Assembly (NCBI RefSeq): GCF_000172155.1
Contig: NZ_ABIZ01000001.1
Span: 2,451,105-2,515,104, forward strand
Source: Verrucomicrobium spinosum DSM 4136 = JCM 18804
GTDB taxonomy: Bacteria > Verrucomicrobiota > Verrucomicrobiia > Verrucomicrobiales > Verrucomicrobiaceae
Length of the DNA stretch: 64,000 nt
Direction: 5' to 3'
Shown here: positions 44,201 through 56,233 of the stretch, piece by piece
How positions within the stretch are numbered: the first letter of the stretch is position 1
Layout: the number at the start of each line of letters is the position of its first letter
Made by a program: the position numbers and the translations under genes
Notes under the pieces: model-generated
Told to the model about the DNA's origin: nothing
What the model saw: the letters and a program-made list of their open reading frames with translations, nothing else
Database searches by the model: none

Positions 44201-44660
44201 GAAAAAGGTGCCGGCGGACTGCCCGGCCAACCGGAGGCCGGATGTGGAGTCGTTGGGGATCCCGGCCGCGTTGCTGGAGGGCGTGCCCGTGGATCTGCGG
44301 GTAGTGCTGACTTGGGACGCGGACAACACGGACATGGACCTGTGGGTGATCGACCCCACCGGGGAGATCTGCATCTACAATCACAACCGCACCAAGACCG
44401 GTGGATACATGAGCGCAGACTGTACGCGGGGCTACGGTCCGGAAGTCTTCACCGTGCGCCGTCCGCTTCCGGGCACCTATACGGTGAAGGTGAATTACTT
44501 TGGCAACACCCAGCAGAAGCTGGCGGGGGCTACAACGGTGCAGGTGGAGTTCCAGACGGCTTTCGATCAAGAAGGGAAGGTGCGTCGTGACGCCGTGACA
44601 CGGCGGCTGGAGGACAAGAAGGAAGTGATTGAGATCGGCAAGTTCTTGGTCGGCCAGTGA
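41253..44660 (+). CDS. Exported VIT/VWA-domain protein with DUF2135
   Basis: 1135 residues from the ATG at 41253. A signal peptide (MKPLLLALLTILSVETATWA in its core) is followed by a VIT domain with KGMTVQEVKVEIRVQGHLAT and LEGELIFPLGVGQTVAVYAL, then a VWA domain with the MIDAS motif DASGS (about 321) and SLVSDGFF-like LLVSDGFFNFD. A charged helical middle is followed by a tetratricopeptide-like region and a C-terminal DUF2135 domain (VVLTWDADNTDMDLWVIDP, about 1019). VIT/VWA proteins mediate adhesion or matrix interactions; it probably acts in the periplasm or on the surface. A further start at 41205 is open. Confidence 0.87.
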   Translation: MHPLVRPSSLWMKPLLLALLTILSVETATWAQSKRDGLPPRPNRPITRLPQVEDEHLLGHRPPVIWVDPQQGRLKGMTVQEVKVEIRVQGHLATTTMEMAFYNPNNRVLEGELIFPLGVGQTVAVYALEVEGKMRQAVVVEKEKGREIFEEVVRRGIDPGLAELTKGNVFRTRVYPIPAQGTKRVSVTFEQELQSQVGEGGAESFRYHLPMAFGEKVGRFHARAEVVKQELSPVTDKQDSAVLSFEKWRDSYVAELTLENVRLEKPLSFLVPHGGERSGAHALMVADALEPSMGYFHARVELEVPEMTPVAKPGRIALFYDASGSAAKRDRDLEWRFLDSWLKSLSSVEVDLIAFRNDADAPRRFVIQNGQTAALKEAIDDLPLDGGTSQGAVDLLSVMESDVALLVSDGFFNFDTSNPGRARKDGRPVQLHAVHAAAMVDQVRLQQMAAATGGQVVNLLTTGVEDAVKSLSAVPFQFLGARVVSGKVTEVSPSRPEAVGRVFSLAGRVEGRSEVELMFGQRGRVTMTRKITLDPKQALVADRGDFIRRAWAQKRVAELSLEPDSDAAIVALGKAHRLVTEGTSLIVLDRMEDYVRHGIEPAEPELRDEYLALLKKQPKDSRKKDEAEHLAAVAKAWKEFNEWHDKRHPWLETVLKPAAEREAALYAALSVENQPGGKAVGQAGKRGVLSQEDSAAAAALKEKARDLDARWKREGRETASRNQWIEEATKVMLAVDALRQRRLEMLPGSDDQLKQETEGEARGSYGAAGGAAPPPPRPATAAQPMAVMPMSPASPAPAELSRSRASAKSVVGESGDASPPAMTSQIEVKAWDPNTPYLKKLRKAEDAYAAYLKERPANASSSAFFLDCADFFREEKKDERLALRVLSNLAEMELESAPLLRILAYRLQQLERLDLAVPLFEAVLKMRGEEPQSRRDLALCLAESKEPDYARAAWLLSEVVRKQWDGRFRDVEVIALHELNDLLKKVPADCPANRRPDVESLGIPAALLEGVPVDLRVVLTWDADNTDMDLWVIDPTGEICIYNHNRTKTGGYMSADCTRGYGPEVFTVRRPLPGTYTVKVNYFGNTQQKLAGATTVQVEFQTAFDQEGKVRRDAVTRRLEDKKEVIEIGKFLVGQ

Positions 44661-44918
44661 CCCGGTACGTCAGTATATCGGTGACTCTGTAATTCGGTAG
44701 AACAGTAGTTCATCGGTGAGGGGGAAGTGTGGAAGGGGAAATTGGCCGTTTAGCCGTCAGAAATGGGCGGCTCCACCTGCCAGATGCATCAGGGCACAGC
44801 AACGATGTGATGTGGCGGTGTCACAAGCAGCAGGAGATTCACATGCATGAGGCAGAACCGCACCGTGAGTGACCGTCCTACGACGGTCGCCTGGTGCTCA
44901 GCCTGAAGATTGATTGTT

Positions 44919-45629
44919 ATGAATGCCCCTGCCGAACTCACGTATGATTTGTCTGAACTGAAGTCGTGGCGCGGACTGCGGCCGGGAATGACTCGCAAGG
45001 AGGTGGAGGCACTGCTGAATGCAGAGGGCGTGGACACTTCCGATTGGGAGGAGGATGAAGAATGTTTTTTGGTGACCTCTGGATGGGATCTGGAACTGGT
45101 GTTCGACAAGCATCAGCGCCTCTACCAGATCTCTCTGGAAGACTCAGACAAGTACCGCTGGGCGGGCAAACCCATTATTGATGTGCCGCTGCACGAGGCC
45201 TTGTTGGCCATGCAGCCGATCATCTCCGGCGCGGGATGGCGCAAGGAAGACGCGGTGACAGACCCTTTCCAGGAGTCGGAAGTGATCTCTCCTTCGCAAG
45301 CGGCCAATCCCACAGGAGACGCCGCGCTGTTGTATGAAGGTACCCTGTGGCTGCCCGGAGCGGGCCTGGGGCTGATGATGTGCGCAGGCTATGTTTGTGA
45401 GATCACCTGGCGTCAGCCGAAGGATGTTCCCAATCCATTCCTGAGTGAAGTGACGATGTCGCAGTTGGAGCTCTCTCAGCAACCGGGACTGGATGATCAT
45501 CTGCGCAGCATCATGACCCGTGAACATCGCGAGGCTGCTGCTGCCAATGGCAATCCGGTCATGGCGTTGGTCATCTGGCTGGCTCTTGCCGCGCTGGTGG
45601 GAGCGACGGTGGTCTTTGTGTTGAAGTGA
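44919..45629 (+). CDS. C-terminally anchored protein of unknown function
   Basis: 236 residues from the ATG at 44919 (MNAPAELTYDLSELK). A soluble mixed domain rich in acidic residues fills the first 205 residues. The only hydrophobic segment is at the very C-terminus (VMALVIWLALAALVGATVVFVLK), giving a tail-anchored layout. RPGMTRKEVEALL in the first 40 residues resembles a SmpA/BamE-like turn, but only weakly. Not recognised. Confidence 0.62.
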   Translation: MNAPAELTYDLSELKSWRGLRPGMTRKEVEALLNAEGVDTSDWEEDEECFLVTSGWDLELVFDKHQRLYQISLEDSDKYRWAGKPIIDVPLHEALLAMQPIISGAGWRKEDAVTDPFQESEVISPSQAANPTGDAALLYEGTLWLPGAGLGLMMCAGYVCEITWRQPKDVPNPFLSEVTMSQLELSQQPGLDDHLRSIMTREHREAAAANGNPVMALVIWLALAALVGATVVFVLK

Positions 45630-45716
45630 GAGCCGCTGCGCGGGGAGACACAAGACTGCAAGACGCAAAACGCTGGAGAGCGCGCAACTCGCCTGGCATA
45701 GATTCCGCGCGCGCCA

Positions 45717-45753
45717 GTGTCTTGGAGTGTCGGTGGCTTGACACCGCTTTCGC
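45717..45753. repeat. Host REP-like repeat, copy A
   Basis: Contains GGAGTGTCGGTGGCTTGACA and CCGCTTTCGCC. The same sequence occurs in inverted orientation at 46104-46140 and again at 51582-51619. Confidence 0.65.
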
Positions 45754-46006
45754 CTGCCGGATGCGTTTTGGCTTATCCCGTGCCTCCGCCAGCATGTCTG
45801 TTGGCATTGTGCTGCCAGTGGTCTGACGAGGCGCCTGGGCGGGCAAACGTGGTCCGGCAGTTTTTCAAAATGACCTACGCATGGGAAGCTCGGGGAGCGC
45901 ACGCAGCACATGACACCGCATCCATCTGACGTGGAGGCGTTCATGGCGGTGGGGAGAAAGTGGATGCAGTTGGCCGCCCCACCTGATCATCTCTCTCCGG
46001 AGGTTC

Positions 46007-46044
46007 CCAGGGTTTGACTCGCTTGAGGCTCGTCCAACCACTGG
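46007..46044. repeat. Palindromic intergenic repeat of another type
   Basis: CCCAGGGTTTGAC and GTCCAACCACTGGG form imperfect inverted arms around a short loop, followed by GCTGTGGTAGATATCCCC. It resembles REP elements abundant in this bacterial group. Confidence 0.55.
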
Positions 46045-46103
46045 GCTGTGGTAGATATCCCCTTCGGGGAAAGCTACAGACTGAATAGGTAATGGCAAGA
46101 GCC

Positions 46104-46140
46104 GCGAAAGCGGTGTCGAGCCACCGGCACTCCAGGACGC
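46104..46140. repeat. Host REP-like repeat, copy B (inverted)
   Basis: GCGAAAGCGGTGTCGAGCCA followed by CCGGCACTCC is the reverse complement of copy A with few changes. Confidence 0.65.
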
Positions 46141-46195
46141 TTCGCGACTCTTGTTCGCGTTGGAGTTGTTGAGCCCTGTCTGATGGTTTGTGAAA

Positions 46196-46230
46196 ACAAA
46201 AAAGCGGGCCGCAGTTTCCTGCGACCCGCT
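46196..46230 (-). terminator. groEL rho-independent terminator
   Basis: A twelve-base stem AGCGGGTCGCAG/CTGCGGCCCGCT with a GAAA loop is followed by a T run on the minus strand. It lies 51 bases after the groEL stop. Confidence 0.85.
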
Positions 46231-46280
46231 GATGCTTGGGTTATTGGTTCACCGTTTTACCGGCTTACCGAACCACTGAA

Positions 46281-47924
<1,644 letters not shown>

Positions 47925-47949
47925 TTAAGTGGAGAGGATCCGCCCGCAA

Positions 47950-48240
47950 TCAGGCGATGATGCCGAGGATGTCGGTTTCGTTGATGATGAGCACGTCGTC
48001 GCCGTCGAGCTTCACTTCCGTGCCGCCGTACTTGGAGATGAGCACCTTGTTGCCGACTGCAACCGTGAAAGTCACGTCCTTGCCTTCGTCATCCTTGCCG
48101 GTGCCGAGAGCGAGAACTTCAGCCTCTTGGGGCTTTTCCTTGGCGGTGTCGGGCAGAAAGATGCCGCCCGCGGTCTTTTCCTCGCTCGTAACGCGCTTAA
48201 CAAGGACGCGGCGGCCCAGAGGTGTGATTTTGGTAGCCAT
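47950..48240 (-). CDS. groES: Co-chaperonin GroES
   Basis: 96 residues, [20 protein letters not shown]. The mobile-loop region [18 protein letters not shown] and the C-terminal [13 protein letters not shown] fit GroES. It caps the GroEL ring. The ATG is preceded by an A/C-rich leader with CAAACCAAAACACAACAG and CATACCAACC, without a Shine-Dalgarno sequence. A dyad lies upstream of the leader. Confidence 0.96.
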   Translation of the reverse strand: MATKITPLGRRVLVKRVTSEEKTAGGIFLPDTAKEKPQEAEVLALGTGKDDEGKDVTFTVAVGNKVLISKYGGTEVKLDGDDVLIINETDILGIIA

Positions 48241-48298
48241 GGTTGGTATGCTGTATGCTTTTCGGGTTTCTGTTGTGTTTTGGTTTGGTTCACCCAGT

Positions 48299-48338
48299 CG
48301 GTAGCGCGCCGTTTTTCAAAAATGCGGTGTCGCTACCG
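48299..48338. promoter_or_regulatory. Inverted repeat between dnaK and groES
   Basis: CGGTAGCG and CGCTACCG form an eight-base perfect stem around a 24-base loop with the inner stem CCG/CGG and a TTTTTCAAAAA centre. It is upstream of groES and downstream of dnaK. It could be an operator or an attenuator. It is not CIRCE. Confidence 0.5.
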
Positions 48339-48460
48339 GCTGTGGGGAAATCTCTGTCGGTCACTGAATCCACGTCGGAAGCGGGACGCGGAAAGCGGTT
48401 GAAGCACGGGATCGGACCCGTTTTTAGAGGGGGGATGCCGCGTGCTTCAAAGGGGGAGTC

Positions 48461-50401
<1,941 letters not shown>

Positions 50402-50424
50402 GATGTTGGTAAAGTTCCTTTCGT

Positions 50425-50469
50425 ACCCGGAGTCGGTCCGGGTGAGAGTAGTAGGGCACGAGACGTGCC
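50425..50469 (-). promoter_or_regulatory. Two hairpins in the dnaK leader
   Basis: ACCCGGA-loop-TCCGGGT (50425-50443, five-base loop) and GGCACG-AGA-CGTGCC (50455-50469) are perfect short stems lying just upstream of the GAAAGGAAC ribosome-binding region. They could act in heat-shock control of dnaK, for example as a temperature-sensitive structure. No CIRCE repeat is visible. Confidence 0.5.
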
Positions 50470-50641
50470 ATCAGGGTTTATTTTGAGTTAATGTGTTTAA
50501 AGTGAGTGAGTTATAGAGGTGAGTGGGTGAATGGGGTGGAGTGGGCTTGGGTAAAATGGTGACAAAGTGGCGCAATAGAGCGTGACTTTTTGGCCAGATT
50601 GACGCAGGGGGTGGCGTTTTCTAACGCACTGAAGTGCTGGC

Positions 50642-51451
50642 CTACTTTGCTCTGCGATGGCGGTGGGTGAGCAGGAGGACGCCGCCCAGCATCAACAGCA
50701 CAGCCCGGGAGGGCTCGGGGGTGGCGACGATCTGGAAGCCCGCCACTTTGTTGCGCTCTACACCGGTGGAACCATCAGCGGCGAACAGAGAGAGAATCTG
50801 GCTGGAGCCGGTGAGGTTGCTGAACCGCACATAGTTCCCCTGGTCCACGGAACTGTCGGTACCGTCGATGATGGTGGTGTCGGTGGAGAGGACGTAGCCT
50901 GAGCCGTCGGTGCCGGGGATGTTGTCGCTGGCGACGCCGGTGCCACGGGCATAGTACGTCGTGCCGCCGATGGTGAAGCCGCCGATCCGGTTGGCGCCAT
51001 CGTTGCGCATGTAAACGTAGATGTCGTAGGTCTCGAAAGGGATGTTGCTAAAGGCGGCCGTACTGGCAGTGGCGCTGTACACGTCCACCACGCCGTTGAA
51101 CATCTGGGGGTCGTTGGTGGTGTTGCTCGTCCGGTTCGTCAGGAGCCCCTGGCTGGCGGGGATATTGAACGTCATGGTGAAGCTGCCACCCACGAGGGTG
51201 CCGTCGTCATAGCGCATGCTGTCGGCGGCATCCAACACGAGGTTGGATTCATTAAAATTGTTCCAATAGCCCACTCGCACGCCGGGCGCACCAGCCAGAT
51301 AGGTGGTGGTCATGAGGCCACCTGTGGAAGCTTGGGGGTTAAAGCTGATGATGGTGCCTGCAAGTGCCACCGAGGGCATGGCCCATGCGGTGGCCAGAAA
51401 GGTCAGGGCGAATAGAGCGAGATGTTGAATTTTCGAGCGGGAGGGCAGCAT
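50642..51451 (-). CDS. PEP-CTERM-sorted exported protein
   Basis: 269 residues. A signal peptide (LALFALTFLATAWAMPSVALA) is followed by a beta-rich secreted domain with SFNPQ and repeated FNxx motifs (VGYWNNFNESNLVLDAAD), then the tail TPEPSRAVLLMLGGVLLLTH with a basic end (RHRRAK). This is the same sorting tail as at 38489-40969. It should be anchored to the envelope. The function of the domain is unknown. Confidence 0.87.
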   Translation of the reverse strand: MLPSRSKIQHLALFALTFLATAWAMPSVALAGTIISFNPQASTGGLMTTTYLAGAPGVRVGYWNNFNESNLVLDAADSMRYDDGTLVGGSFTMTFNIPASQGLLTNRTSNTTNDPQMFNGVVDVYSATASTAAFSNIPFETYDIYVYMRNDGANRIGGFTIGGTTYYARGTGVASDNIPGTDGSGYVLSTDTTIIDGTDSSVDQGNYVRFSNLTGSSQILSLFAADGSTGVERNKVAGFQIVATPEPSRAVLLMLGGVLLLTHRHRRAK

Positions 51452-51581
51452 GGGTTGGCAGGAAGTGGGCGCAGACTACAGCGCTGGGGAGGGGAACCTT
51501 TCAAGCAGTTGGCACCATGGGGCGCGCGGCGGGATGGCTTGCTTAAATTGGCGGCAGGCTCGTGTTCTCCGTCGTCCCAAA

Positions 51582-51619
51582 GCGTCTTTGGAGGACGGTG
51601 GCGCGACACCGCTTTCCGC
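51582..51619. repeat. Host REP-like repeat, copy C
   Basis: GCGTCTTTGGAGGACGGTGG followed by CGCGACACCGCTTTCC, matching copies A and B with small changes. Confidence 0.62.
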
Positions 51620-51770
51620 CGCGACAAAGCGCGACTGAAGACAACTCCTTTGTTCGAGCGTCCAACTCCCTTACGAATATACTCGTCTTGCCGCGGCCCG
51701 CAGGTCAGTCGCTCGGCAACCCATGCCGATCGCCAATTTGCGCCAGGTTGTCGAAGGCGCACCTTCAAAC

Positions 51771-51802
51771 AAAAAGCGCCCCGGTCGTGAAACCGGGGCG
51801 CT
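51771..51802 (-). terminator. Rho-independent terminator
   Basis: An eleven-base perfect stem AGCGCCCCGGT/ACCGGGGCGCT followed by a T run on the minus strand, 50 bases after the 813-residue gene. Confidence 0.85.
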
Positions 51803-51852
51803 CAGGATCAGGTCTTCTGTCTTGAAGTCTTCTGTCTTCGATTTCGTGGGCC

Positions 51853-54294
51853 CTACTCGTACAAGAACGTTGCGCTTGCCGTGGTGTCCTTGTCAGACAC
51901 GACGCGCACCCAGTAGGCGGTGAAGGCGGCAGGGAACTCGTGCACGACCGGATTGTCAGCGACCACCTCGAAGGTGCGGTAGGCAGCCCAGTCGCCGGAA
52001 CCGGTGAGATCCACTTCCACCTTCAGGTTCACGGTGCCTTTGCCGCTGTGGCTCAGGGTGACCTTCTTCTTGTCGTACGCCGTCATGAGGTAGGGCTCGG
52101 AGGGGGCGTTCGCCTTCACGGCAGAGTCCTTCCAGGGTCCGCCTTCGCCGCGGGGTTTGCCGAGTTTCCAGATGTCATCGACGGCACCGGCCCAGAGGGA
52201 GGCTTTGCCGTCATCGCTGCGGATGATGTGCGGGTTGCCTTTGCCTGCCTCGGCATCGTTGGAGAGACCGGTGAGGATGAAGAGACCGCGATAGGAACAG
52301 TAGTCGTGGATGCGGAGCTGGCTCGTGGCCACGGGACGGATCTTCGAGAGGCCGCCTGCATTGTCGGCGGGCAGTTCATAGAAAGAACCTTGCGCGGTAA
52401 AGAGGTCGCGCTCGGTGGCCACTTCACGGCAGACGCGGGAGTCGCCCAGCGGTCCGGCCTTTTCAAAGGCGGCGTCACCCTTCGGCAGGCGCCAGCGCTT
52501 GCCGGCGTCGTCGGTGAAGATGACGGAGGCGGCATCACTGCTCAGCACGCCTGCGGGGATCGCGGCGTTCTTCTTCGTATGCTCCAGCAGCACTTCATCC
52601 GCCACGGCCTTGAGCTTCAGCTCGGCATCCAGCTCATAGTAGCCGATGTCCTTGCCGCCAGGAGCCTGGGCAGCGAAGGCGAGCGTGCGTTTGTTCTGTG
52701 CATGGGCACGGATGACGCCGCCTGCAACATTGTCATCGCTCACCTTGGCCACCCCGGCGAAGATCGCATCCGTCGTGGTGTTGCGTTTGTCGTCGTTGCG
52801 GTATTGGAAATAAGCCGTGGCTTTCTCCAGTGCGGCACTCGAGGTCAGACGGATCCAGGTGCCCTTGACGTTGCTGAGGTCGACCCACTGATAGCCGGTT
52901 TTTGCCTCAATCTCGCTGGCCTTGGACCATGTGCCATTTCCAGCTTCGTCCACTTCCACCGTGATCCTGGCGGGGCCGGGAGCGGTCACGTTCAAATGCA
53001 GCCCCTTGTGATCATAGCCGCTAAAGAGGTAGGGCTCGGAGGCCTCGCCTGCTTTCACGGGCTCATTCATCCACACCGCACCACGTCCGATGACTGGACC
53101 CAGGTGGTCCAGTTGTTTGGGCTCCACGAACCAGAGGTTCGACTGGGACTGCGGCGCGGCGACTTTGCCCTTGGCCTTGCGCTTGTTGAGGAACTCCGCG
53201 TGGGCGGTGTCATCGCAGCCAAAGACCACGCGGTCCTTCCAGAGCGCGAAGTCGCCGATGACCTTGAGGTAATTGGAGCGGGGGGCGATGCCGGCTGAGT
53301 TCCTGGAGGAGAAGGTTTTAGGAAATTTCCAGAGCGCTCCGTGCATGGTCATCAGCAGGGAGTCGCCTTCACCGATCTCGCGGATGCGGGGCCACTCCGT
53401 GTTCCAGCCGTGGGCGCCGTCATAGCTGTGGCTGGACTTGGGCAGGCGGTACACGTGCCATTTGCCCTCCTCCAGCACCTGGAGAATGAGGGAGCGGAAG
53501 TCCCACCCGATGGTCCAGATGGGGTCTTTTTCCGGATGCTCGTTGCCATAGATGCCGCCAGGGCCAGTGACTTCCGTGAACTGGTTGCGGCGGATGAGGG
53601 TCCACTTGTCTGCCTTGCCATCCCATTCAACGAGGGCACCGGAGGGGACGGTGGGGTCAGTGAGGACCTTCTTGTCGCGGTCGCCGTTGTTGGCATAAAC
53701 CAGTCGACCCTGGGTGGAGTACAGGCCTTTGCCATGATAGCCCGGGAAGTCGGCCTTGCGGTCGGTGGTCTTCTTGGCTTCGTCGGCCCAGAGTTCGGTG
53801 ACCTCCAGAGATTTCACATCCACCTCATAGATGCCTTCCTCCATGGTGGCGTAGTAGATCTTGCCAGCGGGATCTGTCAGGTGGCGGGCATTGCCAGTGT
53901 GGCGGCCAAACATCACCGTGGGGGGGATGACGCGCACTTTGCGCTCCGCATCGATCGCATATGGCCCAATGAAGAGCTGATTCGACTCACGGTGGATCAT
54001 CCGGTTCGCCGGCGTGCCGCCCACGCTCTCCGGCCGCACGATCTGCTGGAAGTCCGGCGTGATCTCGTAAAGTTTGTCCGAGGAGCCGTTAGGCGAGTGC
54101 GGCGCATAGGTGATCGCCCACAGACGGTCGGCCCAGGGGACCACGGCACCTGTGCCGCATTCGCGCTCATTGTTGAACATGGCCAGTCCCGGGTAAATGC
54201 CGGAGATCTGGGGAGGGGCGGCTTGGGTCAGGCGTGCCGTGAAAGGCAAGGTGGCCGCAGCGAGGAAAGCAAAGGAAGGTAGGGTCAGACGCAT
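51853..54294 (-). CDS. Large exported protein with duplicated C-terminal module
   Basis: 813 residues with a signal peptide (SFAFLAAATLPFTARLTQA). The first 320 residues look like a beta-propeller (repeated WxIxYAPHxPN, YAIDAERKVRVIPP, IYYATMEEGIYEVD). The rest contains two copies of a module: EPYLFSGYDHKGLHLNVTAP...YFQYRN near 420-500 and EPYLMTAYDKKKVTLSHSG...TATA.FLYE at the end, each with a VEVD strand and a WIRL/WVRV core. Not recognised. It probably acts outside the cell, perhaps in polysaccharide or surface binding. Confidence 0.72.
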   Translation of the reverse strand: MRLTLPSFAFLAAATLPFTARLTQAAPPQISGIYPGLAMFNNERECGTGAVVPWADRLWAITYAPHSPNGSSDKLYEITPDFQQIVRPESVGGTPANRMIHRESNQLFIGPYAIDAERKVRVIPPTVMFGRHTGNARHLTDPAGKIYYATMEEGIYEVDVKSLEVTELWADEAKKTTDRKADFPGYHGKGLYSTQGRLVYANNGDRDKKVLTDPTVPSGALVEWDGKADKWTLIRRNQFTEVTGPGGIYGNEHPEKDPIWTIGWDFRSLILQVLEEGKWHVYRLPKSSHSYDGAHGWNTEWPRIREIGEGDSLLMTMHGALWKFPKTFSSRNSAGIAPRSNYLKVIGDFALWKDRVVFGCDDTAHAEFLNKRKAKGKVAAPQSQSNLWFVEPKQLDHLGPVIGRGAVWMNEPVKAGEASEPYLFSGYDHKGLHLNVTAPGPARITVEVDEAGNGTWSKASEIEAKTGYQWVDLSNVKGTWIRLTSSAALEKATAYFQYRNDDKRNTTTDAIFAGVAKVSDDNVAGGVIRAHAQNKRTLAFAAQAPGGKDIGYYELDAELKLKAVADEVLLEHTKKNAAIPAGVLSSDAASVIFTDDAGKRWRLPKGDAAFEKAGPLGDSRVCREVATERDLFTAQGSFYELPADNAGGLSKIRPVATSQLRIHDYCSYRGLFILTGLSNDAEAGKGNPHIIRSDDGKASLWAGAVDDIWKLGKPRGEGGPWKDSAVKANAPSEPYLMTAYDKKKVTLSHSGKGTVNLKVEVDLTGSGDWAAYRTFEVVADNPVVHEFPAAFTAYWVRVVSDKDTTASATFLYE

Positions 54295-54414
54295 GGCTGT
54301 GACGGGGATAGTCCCGCCACAGCCTTTTTGGACAATGAATTATTGCGTCTTCTACAGGACTGGTTTTTTTGGTCTGTATCCTGCGGATTAAAGTAGGTAA
54401 CTGAGCAATGAACT

Positions 54415-54564
54415 CTAGGGCTTCGTGATGAGCGCCAACACCTTGGAGATTTTGATTCCCAGGCGGATGGCGATCATGTCCGGCGCTTTTCCATTCGCGT
54501 GGAGCCGGTTCACTTCTTTTTGCAAAGGGGCAACGGTCTTGGATGGGGTTTGGTTCGATTTCAT
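54415..54564 (-). CDS. Very small HTH-like protein
   Basis: 49 residues from the ATG at 54564. KEVNRLHANGKAPDMIAIRL and GIKISKVLALI look like a short helix-turn-helix. Upstream in-frame sequence to 54732 is basic and not conserved in character. Low GC compared with neighbours. Function unknown. Confidence 0.45.
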   Translation of the reverse strand: MKSNQTPSKTVAPLQKEVNRLHANGKAPDMIAIRLGIKISKVLALITKP

Positions 54565-54745
54565 AGATGTCAGCCTTCGTCGTGCCATTTTTTGCACGGC
54601 GTCCTTTTCTTTAGAGACATCGCAATTCGTCCGCCGTTCAGCGTGAGGTGGTGGTGAAAACGCATTTGCATGGTTTTTTTGGGAAAAGCGCACCTTTTTA
54701 CTTGCTCTTTTTCCGGTTATAGGCATACTCACTGCCCCGCATCCT

Positions 54746-54820
54746 GCGGGTGTAGCTCAGTGGTAGAGCACTTCCTTGCCAAGGAAGATGTCGCGCGTTC
54801 GAATCGCGTCACCCGCTCCA
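54746..54820 (+). tRNA. tRNA-Gly(GCC)
   Basis: A complete cloverleaf with acceptor stem GCGGGTG/CACCCGC, D arm GCTCAGTGGTAGAGC, anticodon loop TTGCCAA (anticodon GCC), T arm with GTTCGAATC and an encoded CCA. It is followed by a terminator. Genomic islands often insert at such genes, and the AlbA_2/ParA pair lies just to the right. Confidence 0.97.
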
Positions 54821-54829
54821 TTTTTATGG

Positions 54830-54855
54830 AACCCGCACGCAAGGCGGGTTTTTTT
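54830..54855 (+). terminator. tRNA-Gly terminator
   Basis: AACCCGC/GCGGGTT stem followed by seven T, directly behind the tRNA. Confidence 0.85.
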
Positions 54856-55039
54856 GTTTCTGGAGGACGCAAAAGCATGTCTGTCTGAAATTGGTCGGTT
54901 GAGTTCATCCGGGACAAGCGCCTTATTGGGGATCGAGAGATGTCGGCCCAGAACATGCGCGTAGCTTCAAAGGAGGCAGAGCCATCGGACGCACAGATTC
55001 TCATGAATTCTGAATCCCCGGTACCCTTCGAATCGATCT

Positions 55040-56233
55040 ATGACGCCAGATAGCCTAAAATTGCTGATTGATGCGGGAGAGGCGGACCGCGTTGAGCGGA
55101 CAAGATCAACGACGGACACGAACAAGTTTAGAGAGGCGATTTGTGCATTCTCCAATGACCTTCCTGGCTATGGCAAGCCGGGTTATCTGTTGATTGGCGT
55201 AGAGGATGCTGGAGCGCCATCCGGGTTGGCAGTCACCGATGGATTGCTGAAGCAGTTCGCCTCCTACAGAGATGACGGACAGATTCTGCCTCAACCTGTC
55301 GTGAATGTTTCGAGTTTGGCCCACCCAGAAGGAGGGGGAGAGGTCATCGTGGTAGAGGTGTTCCCGCATCCGCTGCCCCCGGTGAGGTTTAAGGGGCGCA
55401 CTCACATTCGGGTCGGGCCCAGGAAGGGCACCGCAAGCGAGGCAGAGGAGCGAGTCCTCATGGAGCGCCGCAGTTCGAACTTTCCCACCTTTGATGTTAC
55501 CCCATGCCCGGAAGGTCACATCGAGCGCTTTGACCTAGAGACGTTTCGCCAAGTTTACCGCCCCGCCGCAGTCGCCCCTGAGGTTATTGAAGAAAATCAT
55601 CGCAGCCTTGAAGAACAACTCGCTGCGCTGAGGTTTTACAGTCTTAAGCGAACGTGCCCTACGAATGCAGGCATGCTGGTGTTTGCGATCGATCCTCTGG
55701 ACCTGTTTCCTGGGGCAAAACTCCAGTTTGTGCAGTTCGACGGCCTGGATCTGGCGGATGAAGTGATTTCGGAGAAGGTATTTACCGGAAACCTGATCAC
55801 CCTCCTTGCCGAACTGGACATCTTCCTGAAGGGTAGGTTCACCCAGAAGCCTGTCCCTATTTCGGACCTGCGCGAGCAACTGATATACGACTTCCCGCCG
55901 GAGGCTGTGCGTGAGTTGCTGATGAACGCGATCGCGCACCGCGACTATCAGTCCACAAGCCCCATTCGGCTCTACCAGTTTGCGGACAGGATTGAAATCC
56001 AGAACCCCGGTGGCCTCTATGGGGATGCTTCCCCTGAGAATTTCCCAAAAGTAAATGCGTACAGAAATCCAGTCATCACCGAGGCGATGCATGTGCTTGG
56101 ATACGTGAATCGTTTCGGGCGCGGTATTGCCCGGGCCCGGCGAGCTCTGGTGGAGAATGGAAGCGCGGAACCTTCCTTCGACTTCGAATCCAGTCATTTT
56201 TTGGCCACTATTCCGAAGCACCCCTTGCGATGA
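55040..56233 (+). CDS. AlbA_2 (Schlafen-type) plus HATPase-like protein of a two-gene cassette
   Basis: 397 residues. The N-terminal AlbA_2 domain (KFREAICAFSNDLPGYGKPGYLLIGVEDAGA, with HIRVGPRKGTASEAEERVLMERR) belongs to the Schlafen-type nucleic-acid/ATP-binding group. The C-terminal half has a HATPase_c_4-like fold: VRELLMNAIAHRDYQ, DRIEIQNPGGLYG and NRFGRGIARARRAL, the layout of RecG-like and transcriptional ATP-binding proteins. Its stop overlaps the ParA start by ATGA. It is the first gene of a cassette between tRNA-Gly and an intergenic gap, with GC somewhat lower than the neighbours. Confidence 0.8.
   Translation: MTPDSLKLLIDAGEADRVERTRSTTDTNKFREAICAFSNDLPGYGKPGYLLIGVEDAGAPSGLAVTDGLLKQFASYRDDGQILPQPVVNVSSLAHPEGGGEVIVVEVFPHPLPPVRFKGRTHIRVGPRKGTASEAEERVLMERRSSNFPTFDVTPCPEGHIERFDLETFRQVYRPAAVAPEVIEENHRSLEEQLAALRFYSLKRTCPTNAGMLVFAIDPLDLFPGAKLQFVQFDGLDLADEVISEKVFTGNLITLLAELDIFLKGRFTQKPVPISDLREQLIYDFPPEAVRELLMNAIAHRDYQSTSPIRLYQFADRIEIQNPGGLYGDASPENFPKVNAYRNPVITEAMHVLGYVNRFGRGIARARRALVENGSAEPSFDFESSHFLATIPKHPLR

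Larger units (their letters stand above)
45630..46195. other. Gene-free region full of palindromic repeats
   Basis: Between the tail-anchored gene and the groEL terminator there is no convincing gene. Instead, two inverted copies of the ACACCGCTTTCGC repeat and a CCCAGGGTT...CTGGG palindrome lie here, a typical REP cluster. Confidence 0.6.
51452..51852. other. Intergenic region with a REP copy and a terminator
   Basis: About 400 bases between the divergent ends of two minus-strand genes. It contains the third copy of the ACACCGCTTTCGC repeat and the terminator of the downstream gene; nothing else stands out. Confidence 0.6.
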
